Shown here: positions 52,369-62,083 of the stretch, piece by piece
How positions within the stretch are numbered: position 1 is the first letter of the stretch
Layout: each line of letters begins with the position of its first letter
Assembly: GCA_945829225.1 (NCBI GenBank)
Contig: CALZTY010000004.1
Span: 35,131-99,130, forward strand
Reading direction: 5' to 3'
Source: an uncultured Bacteroidales bacterium
GTDB lineage: Bacteria; Bacteroidota; Bacteroidia; Bacteroidales; Muribaculaceae
Length of the DNA: 64,000 nt
The notes under the pieces: generated by a model
The model's database searches: none
What the model saw: the letters and a program-made list of their open reading frames with translations, nothing else
What the model was told of the DNA's origin: nothing
Made by a program: the position numbers and the translations under genes

Positions 52369-54654
52369 ATGAAGAAATTTTACCTTATTGCAGCGCTTTC
52401 GTTAATGGGACTAACACCCGCGTGGGCGCAGAGCAAGTTTGACCTCGGAGGTCGCTCAGTGATTTCGCATTATCGTATCTATCAGCAGGATCCGGCGAAT
52501 GCTCTGCCGACAATAGACTCGCCGGTAGACTTTGAGATGGCGTCACGTGCCGGGGCACGTGTTGCAGTGTATGTGACACTCAATCCCGGTGCTACTGCTG
52601 CCGACTTGGAGGCTCGCGGCTTTGAAATCCTTGTGGACCTCGACGATATAGTCCTTGCCAACGGCACAATTGACGATATTATCGCATTGGAGAAGTGTGA
52701 CTTTGTCAAGGCGCTGTCTTTCGGCGAGAAGCGAAGTGTGCTTCTCGACCAGGCGCGCATCGGCACCGGCGTAGTTGAAGTACACGAGGGCTCGGGTATC
52801 CCCTCAACCTATAAGGGTGCCGGTGTCATCACCGGTATCTTTGATAACGGTTGTGACCCCAATCACATCAACTTTTCTGATGCCAATGGCGATACACGTA
52901 TCGGCTCGTTGTGGCATTTCAATTCATATAACGGCTCGTTCAACCTCTACTCCACACCTGAGCGTATCGCAACTTTCACCACCGACAATAGTGGTTCGGA
53001 GCATGGCACACACACCACCGGTATCATGGCCGGCTCTTACAATAAGCGAGGCGGACAGGTTGCTGTCATGAGTGCCTCGGGAAGTGCAACGGTAGGAGCC
53101 CGTTTCACCAACCCCTATTACGGTATGGCACCGGAGGCTACCATCGCGATGGCTTGTGGTGATCTCTATGATGCCAATATTACTACATCTGTTTCAAAGA
53201 TTATCGAATATGCCGAGTCTCAAGGCATGCCTGCGGTCATCAATTTGTCGCTCGGCTCTATAATCGGTCCGCACGACGGCACTGACGCAGCTACGCAGAC
53301 CCTCAATCGACTGGGCGAGCGTGCGATTATTTGTATCGCCTCGGGTAATGATGCCGATATGAAATGCTCTATTGCCAAGACATTCTCGGCATCAGAGACT
53401 TCGGTATCGACCTTCTTCGTAGGCGCCGATGGCGTTGCTTCGTGCTCGGGTACTATCGAGATATATAGCGATTCATCAACTCCTTTTACCATCACTCCTG
53501 TGGTATATGACCGTGCAAACGGCAAGGAAATTTTCTCGTATGATATCGCCGGTGGTTCGGAGCAGACTGTTACCCTTACCACTTCCAACTATGGCAATGC
53601 GTCGTATATCCACGATACAGCCTTTGACCGCGCATTCTCGACGTCATCAGTAAAAATTACTACCTCGCTCAATGCCGGTACCAACAAGCGCTACAGTGTG
53701 CGCATGGAGCCGTCTCTGACCAACAGCAAGGTTAACAATGGCTCAAATAACTATGTGTTCGGCTTCAAGGTAAGCGGCAAGGCAGGTCAAATTATTCATA
53801 TCGTTGCCAAAACCGAGAACGGCCACTTTGATAGCCTCGGCGCAGCCGGCTACACTGATGGCAATGGTGACTTCTCGATTAGTTCAATGGCTTGCTTCTC
53901 CAATTGTATCGTTGTCGGTTCATGGAATTCGCGCCTCTCGGTACCTTGTATTTATACCGGCTCGGGTGGCATCCTTGACTATACCGATGTTGATGGCTAT
54001 CATGTAGGCGATGTTTCTCCCTTCTCGAGCTATGGTACACTTGCCAGCGGTCGCAAACTTCCCGATATTTGCGCTCCCGGTTGCTTCGTAATCTCATCAA
54101 TCAACAAGTATTATTACGACGCACTGCTCAAGAAGGATGCCACTGCAGCATACTATCTCTCTGCCAACCAAACTGTCGGCGGACGTGAGAACCATTGGGA
54201 ATATGCTCAGGGTACTTCGATGGCTTGCCCGGTCGTTACAGGTATCGTTGCCCTCATGCTCCAATATGATCCCACACTCACTGTTGATGAAGTACGCGAC
54301 TATATTGTACGCAACGCTACAGTCGATGAGTATGTGACCTCGTCGGTACAGTGGGGCGCAGGCAAGATTAATGCTATTGATTGCATGATGGACCTCGCAT
54401 CGCAAGGTGTCAATGACGTGCTTGTCAATCGCGAGTCGGGCATCCTTGCTACCGCCATCGGCGAGAACCTATATGATATCACCGTGCCTGGCGCTCGTAA
54501 CGTCAATGTTGCAGTCTACAGCACTACCGGTCAACTCGTGGCTACCGCATCTGCAGCCGGTCAGTCGGTAGAATTGTCTACTGCAGCCCTCGGTCGTGGC
54601 ATATATGTGCTTAATGCCAACGGTCAGTATTCGACAAAGATAGTAGTGCGCTAA
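52369..54654 (+). CDS. Secreted S8 (subtilisin-like) serine protease with T9SS-like C-terminal domain
   Basis: A 761-residue protease. Signal peptide 1-20 (TPAWAQ); a propeptide-like domain to about 130 (ARVAVYVTLNPGATAADLEA in parts). The triad is Asp159 (GIFDNGCDPNH), His212 (SGSEHGTHTTG) and Ser in QGTSMACPVVTG. A protease-associated beta-sandwich is inserted between His and Ser (about 340-540). The last 80 residues (NVNVAVYSTTGQLV, LGRGIYVLNANG, KIVVR) resemble a type IX secretion signal, so it probably reaches the cell surface. A second, related protease is encoded 5 bases downstream. Confidence 0.93.
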   Translation: MKKFYLIAALSLMGLTPAWAQSKFDLGGRSVISHYRIYQQDPANALPTIDSPVDFEMASRAGARVAVYVTLNPGATAADLEARGFEILVDLDDIVLANGTIDDIIALEKCDFVKALSFGEKRSVLLDQARIGTGVVEVHEGSGIPSTYKGAGVITGIFDNGCDPNHINFSDANGDTRIGSLWHFNSYNGSFNLYSTPERIATFTTDNSGSEHGTHTTGIMAGSYNKRGGQVAVMSASGSATVGARFTNPYYGMAPEATIAMACGDLYDANITTSVSKIIEYAESQGMPAVINLSLGSIIGPHDGTDAATQTLNRLGERAIICIASGNDADMKCSIAKTFSASETSVSTFFVGADGVASCSGTIEIYSDSSTPFTITPVVYDRANGKEIFSYDIAGGSEQTVTLTTSNYGNASYIHDTAFDRAFSTSSVKITTSLNAGTNKRYSVRMEPSLTNSKVNNGSNNYVFGFKVSGKAGQIIHIVAKTENGHFDSLGAAGYTDGNGDFSISSMACFSNCIVVGSWNSRLSVPCIYTGSGGILDYTDVDGYHVGDVSPFSSYGTLASGRKLPDICAPGCFVISSINKYYYDALLKKDATAAYYLSANQTVGGRENHWEYAQGTSMACPVVTGIVALMLQYDPTLTVDEVRDYIVRNATVDEYVTSSVQWGAGKINAIDCMMDLASQGVNDVLVNRESGILATAIGENLYDITVPGARNVNVAVYSTTGQLVATASAAGQSVELSTAALGRGIYVLNANGQYSTKIVVR

Positions 54655-54659
54655 ATTCC

Positions 54660-56651
54660 ATGCCTATGAAGCGCGCTCTGTCGAGCATAATCCTCATCAT
54701 AGCCGCCGGAGCCTTAACAGCCCCGGCGGCTGTGCTTAATCCGGTGGCGCAGTTGGCAGCGGAAGCCGGGCGCTCGCGTGCCGATGCTGCCGAGTATATT
54801 CCTATGATTGTGCGTGTCGCTGATGATGCCGAGATCTCTGATTTAGAGGCTATTGGTGCTATTGTTATGCGCCGTCGCGATGATTTGGCATTGCTGTGGA
54901 TACCTCGCTCGGCAATCAATGCCTTGGCAGCCACGCCGGGCGTGCTTCGTGCCGAGGCATCCATTGCCTCGAGCCCGATGCTTGATATTTCGTGCCCATC
55001 GTTAGGAGTTGACGATGTGCATAGCGGAGCAGCAGCCGAGGGCGTTCCTTACACAGGCAAGGGAGTGCTCATCGGGCTTACTGACTTGGGCTTCGACCCC
55101 GGGCATCCCAACTTTGACAGCCGTGTTGTGGGGCTGTCCAACTACCACGACACCTCGGCAACAGTTGACCGCGCCGTCACTGCCGAGGAGATCGCGGCAT
55201 GGACCACAGATTGCGACGAAGACTATCATGCCACTCACGTTGCCGGCATTGCTGCAGGCAACGGTGCCGGTACCGCCTACGGCGGTGTTGCTACCGACGC
55301 ATCGATATTTGTCTCGACGTCAATGCTATATGATGCATGTATATGTGCGGGCGTTGAGGATATCATAGATGCCGCCGACGCTCGCGGAGTGCCTGCTGTG
55401 GTTAATATGTCGCTCGGCTCTCCCATAGGACCGCATGATGGTACAGACCTTATGTGCCAATATTTGGAAAAATGTGGCGAGGAGGCAGCCATCGTTATGT
55501 CGGTAGGTAATAGCGGCACGACTCCCATGTCGCTCTGTCCGACTTTCACGCAGGAGCGTCCCTCGTCGATGACTATCATCAGCGATTGTGTCGATTGGGA
55601 CTTTATGAACCTCTGCGGATATTTGGACGCCTGGAGCGCTGACGAGCGTCCCTTTGGCATACGTTTTCGCGTGCTTGATATAGATACTCAGACTTTTGTA
55701 TACGATAGCCCTGTCATGTATGAGACCTGCGAGTGGTCATCGGATAACGACCCCGGGCTTGCGCCCTATCTCACCGGCTCGGTAAGAGTCGCCACGGAGG
55801 TAAATCCCGACAACGGGCGGTATAACGTGCTGGCATACTTGGATATGCATTGTTCGGCTGAGCGAGATGGCGGTCCTTGGGCGCGATACAACCTATGTGT
55901 TGAGTTGTCGGGCGAGCAGGGTGTCCATGTCGACCTGTGTGCCGATTGCGAGCGTCTGCAGTTGTGGTTCCCCTCGGGTTTGCAGCATCTGATTGACTAT
56001 GCCGATGCCTCGATGTCGTTCTCGTCGATGTCGTGCACGCGCAATGCAACATCTGTAGGCTCCAATACCACACGCAATTGGGCGCCCTTAGCCGGTGGGG
56101 GAAATCGCTTCTGGGGCTTGGAGGTAGATGTTGTGACGCCATTCACATCATGGGGCACTACTATTGATGGACGCTCAATGCCTCACTTCTGTGCCCCGGG
56201 AGCCGTGGTAGTCTCCTCGATGAGCCGCCCCTTTATCGACAAGCATCCCGGCTATAAAGATGTCTGTACGGCAATAGGAGCCGACTGCGCGTATTTTTAT
56301 CCAATGACCGGCACCTCGATGTCGGCGCCCCACGTCACCGGTATATATGCTTTGTGGCTCGAAGCCGACCCAACGTTGACGTCAACGGAGTTGCGCCAAA
56401 TCGCTATTGAGACAGCCTCAACAACCGCTATCGATCTCACCGACCCGCGCTCGGGAGCCGGGGTGATAGACGCGGCTGCCGGTTTGCGACGCATACTCAA
56501 CCTGCAAGGTGTCGCAGACGTAGCGCTCGACCACCCGGACACAGCCATTGAGTGGTATGACCTGCAAGGCAACCACATTGCCGAGCTTCAATCCCCCGGC
56601 ATCTACATCCGCCGCAGCGCTGCAGGCTCTGCCGTAGTATTTGTAAAATAA
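54660..56651 (+). CDS. Second secreted S8 serine protease, tandem paralogue
   Basis: A 663-residue protease related to the one before it. A signal peptide (about 1-22; ATG 54666 is an alternative start) and a propeptide lead to the triad: Asp in GLTDLGFDPGHP, His in DYHATHVAG (instead of HGTH), and Ser in TGTSMSAPHVTG. Between them lies an inserted beta domain with many cysteines (CADCERL, CTRN), possibly disulfide-bonded. The C-terminus has only a short sorting-like end (WYDLQGNHIAEL, GIYIRRS). It is translationally close to the first gene and probably shares its promoter. Substrate unknown. Confidence 0.9.
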   Translation: MPMKRALSSIILIIAAGALTAPAAVLNPVAQLAAEAGRSRADAAEYIPMIVRVADDAEISDLEAIGAIVMRRRDDLALLWIPRSAINALAATPGVLRAEASIASSPMLDISCPSLGVDDVHSGAAAEGVPYTGKGVLIGLTDLGFDPGHPNFDSRVVGLSNYHDTSATVDRAVTAEEIAAWTTDCDEDYHATHVAGIAAGNGAGTAYGGVATDASIFVSTSMLYDACICAGVEDIIDAADARGVPAVVNMSLGSPIGPHDGTDLMCQYLEKCGEEAAIVMSVGNSGTTPMSLCPTFTQERPSSMTIISDCVDWDFMNLCGYLDAWSADERPFGIRFRVLDIDTQTFVYDSPVMYETCEWSSDNDPGLAPYLTGSVRVATEVNPDNGRYNVLAYLDMHCSAERDGGPWARYNLCVELSGEQGVHVDLCADCERLQLWFPSGLQHLIDYADASMSFSSMSCTRNATSVGSNTTRNWAPLAGGGNRFWGLEVDVVTPFTSWGTTIDGRSMPHFCAPGAVVVSSMSRPFIDKHPGYKDVCTAIGADCAYFYPMTGTSMSAPHVTGIYALWLEADPTLTSTELRQIAIETASTTAIDLTDPRSGAGVIDAAAGLRRILNLQGVADVALDHPDTAIEWYDLQGNHIAELQSPGIYIRRSAAGSAVVFVK

Positions 56652-56664
56652 GTATTTATGTAAA

Positions 56665-56701
56665 AAATGACAAGGGGTTGCGCCGTGTGGTGCAACCCCT
56701 G
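56665..56701 (-). terminator. Terminator between the subtilases and gdhA
   Basis: AGGGGTTGC (56674-56682) pairs with GCAACCCCT (56693-56701), extended by CC/GG around a GTGT loop. A run of A on the plus strand (56663-56668) gives a U-tract for gdhA on the minus strand; it may also work for the plus-strand genes. Confidence 0.82.
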
Positions 56702-56724
56702 TCGTTGGTATAGGTGGGATTGTA

Positions 56725-58062
56725 TTAGCAAACGCCTTCGCCCATCATGGCGTGAGCGACCTTCATGAAGCCGGCGATGTTGGCGCCCTTCATGTAGTTG
56801 ATATAACCGTCGCTTTCAACGCCGTACTTGAGGCATTGAGCGTGGATATCGCTCATGATGGTGTGGAGTTTCTGGTCAACTTCCTCGGCGCTCCACTGCA
56901 GGTGCATAGCGTTTTGGCTCATCTCGAGGCCTGAGGTGGCAACACCACCGGCGTTGACAGCCTTGCCGGGAGCATAAGTGGTGCGCGAAGCGATGAAGGT
57001 GTCGATGGCCTCGGGTGTGCAACCCATGTTGGAGACTTCGGCAACCATTTCTACGCCGTTGGCAACGAGAGCCTTAGCGTCGTCGCCGTTGAGTTCGTTC
57101 TGAGTAGCGCAGGGGAGAGCGATGTCGACCTTGCGTTCCCAAGGTTTCTTGCCGGCGAAGAATTCGGAGCCGGGGAACTTGTCGGCGTAAGGAGCAACGA
57201 CGTCGTTGCCGCTGGCGCGGAGTTCGAGCATATAATTGATTTTCTCGGCATCGAGACCGGCGGGGTCGTAGATATAACCGTCGGGACCGGAGATGGTAAC
57301 CACCTTGGCACCGAGTTCGGTAGCCTTGAGAGCGGCACCCCAAGCGACGTTACCGAAGCCCGAGATAGCGATAGTCTTACCCTTGATGTCGTCGCCTTTC
57401 TCCTTGAGCATGCTCTGTACAAAGTAGAGAGCGCCGAAGCCGGTAGCCTCGGGACGAATCAGCGAGCCGCCGAATTCGAGACCCTTGCCGGTGAAGGTGC
57501 CATCGTGCTGGTTGACGAGACGCTTGTACATGCCGTACATATAGCCAACTTCGCGGCCACCTACGCCGATATCACCGGCGGGCACGTCGCGGTCGGGACC
57601 GAGGTTCTTCCACAAGCCGAGCATGAAAGCCTGGCAGAAGCGCATGATTTCGCGGTCGCTCTTACCACGGGGCGAGAAGTCGCTACCACCCTTGGCACCG
57701 CCCATAGGCAGTGTGGTGAGGGCATTCTTGAAAGTCTGCTCGAAACCGAGGAACTTCAGGATAGAGAGGTTGACCGAAGCGTGGAAGCGGATACCACCCT
57801 TGTACGGACCGATAGCGTTGTTGAACTGCACGCGGTAGCCGATGTTGTTCTGCACTTCGCCCTTGTCGTCGATCCAAGTCACACGGAAGGTGACGATGCG
57901 GTCGGGTTCAACCATGCGTTCGATGATCTTGTTACGCTCGAACTCGGGATGCTGGTTGTAAACGTCCTGTACACACAGTAATACTTCGCGCACTGCTTGC
58001 AAGTATTCCTTTTCGCCCGGGTGCTTAGCCTCGAGCTCACTCATTAATTTGTTAATGTCCAT
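56725..58062 (-). CDS. gdhA: Glutamate dehydrogenase (NADP-type)
   Basis: A 445-residue hexameric enzyme that makes glutamate from 2-oxoglutarate and ammonia. The substrate domain has RVQFNNAIGPYKGGIRFH and PMGGAKGGSDFSP with the catalytic lysines, and DVPAGDIGVGGREVGYM; the coenzyme domain has SGFGNVAWGAALKATELGAKVV. The length and ERKIIERMVEP-like N-terminus fit the NADP-dependent hexameric type found in Bacteroides. A single-gene unit with its own promoter and terminator. Codon use is strongly biased, in keeping with high expression. Confidence 0.96.
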   Translation of the reverse strand: MDINKLMSELEAKHPGEKEYLQAVREVLLCVQDVYNQHPEFERNKIIERMVEPDRIVTFRVTWIDDKGEVQNNIGYRVQFNNAIGPYKGGIRFHASVNLSILKFLGFEQTFKNALTTLPMGGAKGGSDFSPRGKSDREIMRFCQAFMLGLWKNLGPDRDVPAGDIGVGGREVGYMYGMYKRLVNQHDGTFTGKGLEFGGSLIRPEATGFGALYFVQSMLKEKGDDIKGKTIAISGFGNVAWGAALKATELGAKVVTISGPDGYIYDPAGLDAEKINYMLELRASGNDVVAPYADKFPGSEFFAGKKPWERKVDIALPCATQNELNGDDAKALVANGVEMVAEVSNMGCTPEAIDTFIASRTTYAPGKAVNAGGVATSGLEMSQNAMHLQWSAEEVDQKLHTIMSDIHAQCLKYGVESDGYINYMKGANIAGFMKVAHAMMGEGVC

Positions 58063-58137
58063 AGCTTTATGGGTTAGAATAAGTAGTTTAATCTAAGTGT
58101 TTTATTCGTGGTTTTAGATTAGTACGGCAAATTTAAG

Positions 58138-58168
58138 CATAAAGTTGATTGAAACCAAAAAAAATAGT
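58138..58168 (-). promoter_or_regulatory. gdhA promoter
   Basis: On the minus strand TTG (58168-58166) and TAAATTTG (58145-58138) are 20 bases apart; the leader to the ATG at 58062 is about 70 nt. Confidence 0.75.
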
Positions 58169-58219
58169 TAATTTTTTTATTCACATACCGCATATATAGG
58201 CAGTTCGACCAATTTTTTG

Positions 58220-58227
58220 TAACTTTG
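58220..58227 (+). promoter_or_regulatory. -7 element for the prolyl oligopeptidase operon
   Basis: A perfect TAACTTTG, 33 bases before the ATG at 58261; a matching -33 TTG is not seen. The TTG at 58225 is part of this box and cannot be the start codon. Confidence 0.6.
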
Positions 58228-58260
58228 TGCCTGATTTTAACACAAAAACACATTTTGAAA

Positions 58261-60399
58261 ATGACTTTCAAAGCAATTACAATGTCAGTTTTATTGTCAA
58301 CCTTTGCGGCATCGTCACAGACAATGCCCTTGACATATCCTGCTGCGCCCGCCGACGGCACCATGTATGATTGTTTCGGAATGAAGGTGTCGGACAACTA
58401 CCGTCCTTTGGAGAACGACACCGCTGCCGCCACCGTGGAGTGGGTGAACGCCGAGAACGCCCTAACACAAAGTTATTTATCGCAAATTCCCTTCCGCAGC
58501 GCTATAGCCGAGCAACTCACCGATTTATACAACTTTGCCAAAGTGGGCTTGCCCTGGAAAGGAAAAGATGGACTGTACTATCACTCGGCAAATGACGGCT
58601 TGCGCAACCAGTCGGTGATCTATCGCGGCACCAAGCCCTTTGACGAGGATGCCGAGGTGTTCCTCGACCCCAACACCTTGAGCGAGGACGGCACCGTGGC
58701 TCTCACGGGTTTGTTCCAGAGCCACGACGGCAAGTATACAGCCTACACCATCTCGCGTAGCGGTAGCGACTGGACCGAAATATTCGTGATGGAGACCGCT
58801 ACCCGTCGCCTCCTCGATGATCACATCGAGTGGGCTAAGTTTACCTCGGCTGCATGGGATGGCGAGGGCTTCTATTACAGCGCATATCCGCGCCCCGAGG
58901 CAGGCAAAGAATTTTCAAACGCTAACGAGTATCACACAGTATATTACCACCGCCTCGGTACTTCGCAAGACGAGGATGTCGTAGCATACGAAAATCGCGA
59001 GCAACCCCTATACTTCCACCAGGTTCAGGTCACCAACGACTGCAAATATTTAGCCATTTATGGTGGTGGACAAGGCTTCGGTAATTCGCTGTATGTCAAG
59101 AAAATATGCGATAAGGATGCTCGGTGGATTACAATCGAGGAGTCGCAGGATTGCGTCCTGAGTATCATTGACGTGCTCGCCGACGGTCGATTGTTGGTGT
59201 TTACATCGGTCGACGCTCCTTGCAACCGCGTGGTGATTATCGACCCCGAAAAGCCCGCTCGCGAGAATTGGCAAAATCTTATCCCCGAGAACCCCAATGC
59301 CGTGCTCACCAATGTGGAAGTTACCGACGGCGACAAACTCATTGCCGTGTACGAGCGCGACGCTTCGACTCATGCCTCGCTCTACAACATCGATGGCACG
59401 CTCATCCGCGAGATTACCTTCCCCACCTATGGCACTGCCGGCTTCTCGGTTGACCGCGACTCTGCCGATATTTTCTACGCATTTACATCATTTACCTATC
59501 CCTCAAGCATTTATAGTTACGATGCAGCCACCGGCGAGTCCACTTTGCTCAAGGATACCCAAGTCAAAGGCTTGGTGCCCGGCGACTATGTTACCGAGCA
59601 GGTGTTCTATACCTCCAAGGACGGCACACGCGTGCCGATGTTCCTTGTTTATAAGAAAGGTGTTGAGCGTAGCGGCAACAATCCCACCTATCTGTATGGC
59701 TACGGAGGCTTCAATGTTTCGCTCACTCCGTCGTTCACACCGTGGCGCTTGTTGTGGCTCGACAACGGAGGCATCTATGCCCTTGCCAATCTGCGCGGCG
59801 GTGCCGAGTATGGCGAGGTATGGCACGAAGCCGGTACCAAGATGAAGAAGCAAAATGTATTTGATGACTTCATCTCTGCCGGCGAATACCTCGTAGCCGA
59901 GGGCTGGACATGCCCCGAACGCCTTGTCATCGAGGGCGGTAGTAACGGCGGACTGTTGGTGGGCGCAGTGGTCAATCAGCGTCCAGACCTGTTCAGTGTC
60001 GCTATCCCGCGCGTGGGCGTGATGGATATGATGCGCTACCACCTCTTCACCATCGGCTGGAACTGGGCAAGCGACTATGGTACCGCCGACGAGTCGGCAG
60101 AGATGGCTGCCTATTTGCTCAACTACTCGCCTATCCACAATATCAGCACCGATGGCACACCGTATCCGGCAATCATGGTCACCACAGCCGACCATGACGA
60201 CCGCGTGGTGCCGGCACACTCCTTCAAGTATGCCGCAACCCTCCAAGCCGCCAATACCGGCGAACGCCCCAAGTTGATACGCATCGACTCCAAGGCAGGT
60301 CACGGCGCCGGCAAGCCCATCTCAAAGATTATCGACGAGTGGACCGATATCCTCTCATTTATATACTTTAACCTCGGACTGACCCCGCAGACTCGATGA
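58261..60399 (+). CDS. Prolyl oligopeptidase (S9A)
   Basis: A 712-residue peptidase that cuts after proline in short peptides. A probable signal peptide (1-20, FAASSQT) places it in the periplasm. The N-terminal seven-blade propeller (about 70-420; WVNAENALTQSYL, TKPFDEDAEVFLDPN in parts) gates the alpha/beta-hydrolase domain, which has YGGFNVS, the nucleophile Ser561 in EGGSNGGLL, Asp in DHDDRVVP and His in KAGHGAGKP. All family elements are intact. It leads a four-gene run with overlaps or short gaps. Confidence 0.95.
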   Translation: MTFKAITMSVLLSTFAASSQTMPLTYPAAPADGTMYDCFGMKVSDNYRPLENDTAAATVEWVNAENALTQSYLSQIPFRSAIAEQLTDLYNFAKVGLPWKGKDGLYYHSANDGLRNQSVIYRGTKPFDEDAEVFLDPNTLSEDGTVALTGLFQSHDGKYTAYTISRSGSDWTEIFVMETATRRLLDDHIEWAKFTSAAWDGEGFYYSAYPRPEAGKEFSNANEYHTVYYHRLGTSQDEDVVAYENREQPLYFHQVQVTNDCKYLAIYGGGQGFGNSLYVKKICDKDARWITIEESQDCVLSIIDVLADGRLLVFTSVDAPCNRVVIIDPEKPARENWQNLIPENPNAVLTNVEVTDGDKLIAVYERDASTHASLYNIDGTLIREITFPTYGTAGFSVDRDSADIFYAFTSFTYPSSIYSYDAATGESTLLKDTQVKGLVPGDYVTEQVFYTSKDGTRVPMFLVYKKGVERSGNNPTYLYGYGGFNVSLTPSFTPWRLLWLDNGGIYALANLRGGAEYGEVWHEAGTKMKKQNVFDDFISAGEYLVAEGWTCPERLVIEGGSNGGLLVGAVVNQRPDLFSVAIPRVGVMDMMRYHLFTIGWNWASDYGTADESAEMAAYLLNYSPIHNISTDGTPYPAIMVTTADHDDRVVPAHSFKYAATLQAANTGERPKLIRIDSKAGHGAGKPISKIIDEWTDILSFIYFNLGLTPQTR

Positions 60400-61316
60400 G
60401 CCACACGGCGATGAAGTTGTTGACGGCTACCATTGCCGGGCTTGCCTTGTCCTCGTGCTTCACCGGCATCGAGAGCACTCCTCGCATCACCGGCGACGAT
60501 GTGCGCCATGCCGGGGTGACGCTCACCGACGAGCAGCGACTGGGTATTGCTGTGACGTCCCAGCCTCCGAGCCGATGGATTGCCGGCAAGCAATGGATAG
60601 TCCGCGACAATCGCATCGCCATCATCTTCAATCCGCCCGCCACGGATACATTGCTCAATGACACCCTCGCCTTGGTGGCGCTCAACCGCGTGCCCACGAT
60701 TATGGGCGACACGGCTGTCGAGTTGATGTTGTCCTCGCGCGGACGTGTGTTCAACTACCCTACAGGCGTCAGTGTCAGAGACTTGGCATCGCGTCGCTCG
60801 TTGGAGATACCCTTCGCTGTGGAGTTGTCACCCATAGCCCAAGCCGACTCGCTGCTTCGCGGCAACACATATTATATAAAGACACCCCAGTGGACCGATG
60901 CCGCAGGGGCTCAATACAACGGCTTGCGTCATATACCGGTGACCGTTACGCGTGTCGATGCGGGCACTGTGATGCGCCCGTTGCGTGTGTGGTTTGCTCA
61001 GCCGGGCGATAGCACCGAGTACTCGGTGCTTCTCACTTATGGCGAGGGCATTACCTCGACTCGCAATTTCGACTACGTATTTTCGTTCACCAATCCTCGC
61101 AACGAGTATCTGAGCATCACGGATGCGACGTGGGACAATATCATTCACTCGCAGGTGGCTGTGGGTATGTCGCGCGACGAGTGTCGACTCGCCTTAGGCG
61201 CTCCCACACGTTTGCAGCGTGGCTTGACCACCGCCGCACAGGTCGAGCATTGGTCCTATGACGATGGCACATATCTGATATTTGAAGACGGTGTATTAAC
61301 TCGATATCGCAAATGA
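60396..61316 (+). CDS. Lipoprotein with BamE/SmpA-like C-terminal region
   Basis: A 306-residue lipoprotein (lipobox ALSSC, Cys21; ATG 60411 is an alternative start). Residues 25-235 form a beta-rich domain I do not recognise. The final 65 residues (VAVGMSRDECRLALGAPTRL, then VEHWSYDDGTYLIFEDGVL, read in part) follow the SmpA/BamE pattern of G-(x)-E/D-C/V-x-x-x-L-G-x-P and a W-Y-x-D/G-x-x-L-x-F motif. A BAM-like assembly role is only suggested. The start overlaps the peptidase gene and its end overlaps the MBL gene, both by four bases. Confidence 0.75.
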   Translation: MSHTAMKLLTATIAGLALSSCFTGIESTPRITGDDVRHAGVTLTDEQRLGIAVTSQPPSRWIAGKQWIVRDNRIAIIFNPPATDTLLNDTLALVALNRVPTIMGDTAVELMLSSRGRVFNYPTGVSVRDLASRRSLEIPFAVELSPIAQADSLLRGNTYYIKTPQWTDAAGAQYNGLRHIPVTVTRVDAGTVMRPLRVWFAQPGDSTEYSVLLTYGEGITSTRNFDYVFSFTNPRNEYLSITDATWDNIIHSQVAVGMSRDECRLALGAPTRLQRGLTTAAQVEHWSYDDGTYLIFEDGVLTRYRK

Positions 61317-62077
61317 AACTTCACTTTCTTGGCACCGGAACATCGACAGGAGTGCCCCAGATAGGGTGCCACTGCCCCACGTGCACATCCACCGACCCGC
61401 GCGACAAGCGGTTGCGTGCCTCGGTGCTGATTACCCCGACGACGGGCAAAAATCTGCTCATCGACTGCGGACCTGACTTTCGCGCTCAGATTTTGAGCGT
61501 CGGAGCCCCCGAATTGGAGGCTCTGCTGGTGACACATAGCCACTACGACCACGTGGGCGGGCTCGATGATTTGCGCCCCTACTGCAAGGGCGGGCGCAAC
61601 TTCCCCACCTACTGCCGCCCGGATGTAGCCAAGGACTTGCGCATGCGCAATCCGTGGTCCTTTGGCACGCATCTCTATCCCGGGGTGCCTACGTTTGAGA
61701 TTAATAAGGTTAATGAGTATGAGCCGTTTACGGTGGGAGGAGTGGAAGTATTGCCCGTGCAAGTGGTGCATGGGCGCATGCCCATCCTCGGCTACCGCAT
61801 CGGCTCGTTGGCATATATCACCGACTGCTCGCAGATGCCTCAGCGCACGCTGGAAAGCCTTGCCGGGCTTGACACCTTGGTAATCAATGCCTTGCGCATC
61901 GCTACGCACCCTACGCACTTCAGCCTCGCCGAGTCGCTCGCCGTCATTGAGCAATTGAAGCCTCGCTGTGCCTATCTCACCCACCTGAGCCACGATATGG
62001 GTCCGCGTGCCTCGGTATCCTTGCCCGATGGTGTACAAATCGCCTACGATGGGCTCGAAATTGAAATCTCGGATTGA
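61313..62077 (+). CDS. MBL-fold metallohydrolase (PhnP-like)
   Basis: A 254-residue cytosolic hydrolase. The metal-binding motif is HSHYDHVGG (His75, His77, Asp79, His80), with further ligands in VVHGRMP, YITDCSQ and YLTHLSHDM. An N-terminal Cys-x-His-Cys-x-x-Cys cluster (GCHCPTC) matches the extra zinc site of PhnP-type phosphodiesterases. Family members cleave cyclic or linear phosphodiesters; no phn genes are nearby, so the substrate is open. It overlaps the BamE-like gene by four bases. Confidence 0.9.
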   Translation: MKLHFLGTGTSTGVPQIGCHCPTCTSTDPRDKRLRASVLITPTTGKNLLIDCGPDFRAQILSVGAPELEALLVTHSHYDHVGGLDDLRPYCKGGRNFPTYCRPDVAKDLRMRNPWSFGTHLYPGVPTFEINKVNEYEPFTVGGVEVLPVQVVHGRMPILGYRIGSLAYITDCSQMPQRTLESLAGLDTLVINALRIATHPTHFSLAESLAVIEQLKPRCAYLTHLSHDMGPRASVSLPDGVQIAYDGLEIEISD

Positions 62078-62083
62078 TTGCGT

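Noticed and set aside
58225..58260. TTG start for the prolyl oligopeptidase
   Set aside because: It is part of the TAACTTTG promoter box.
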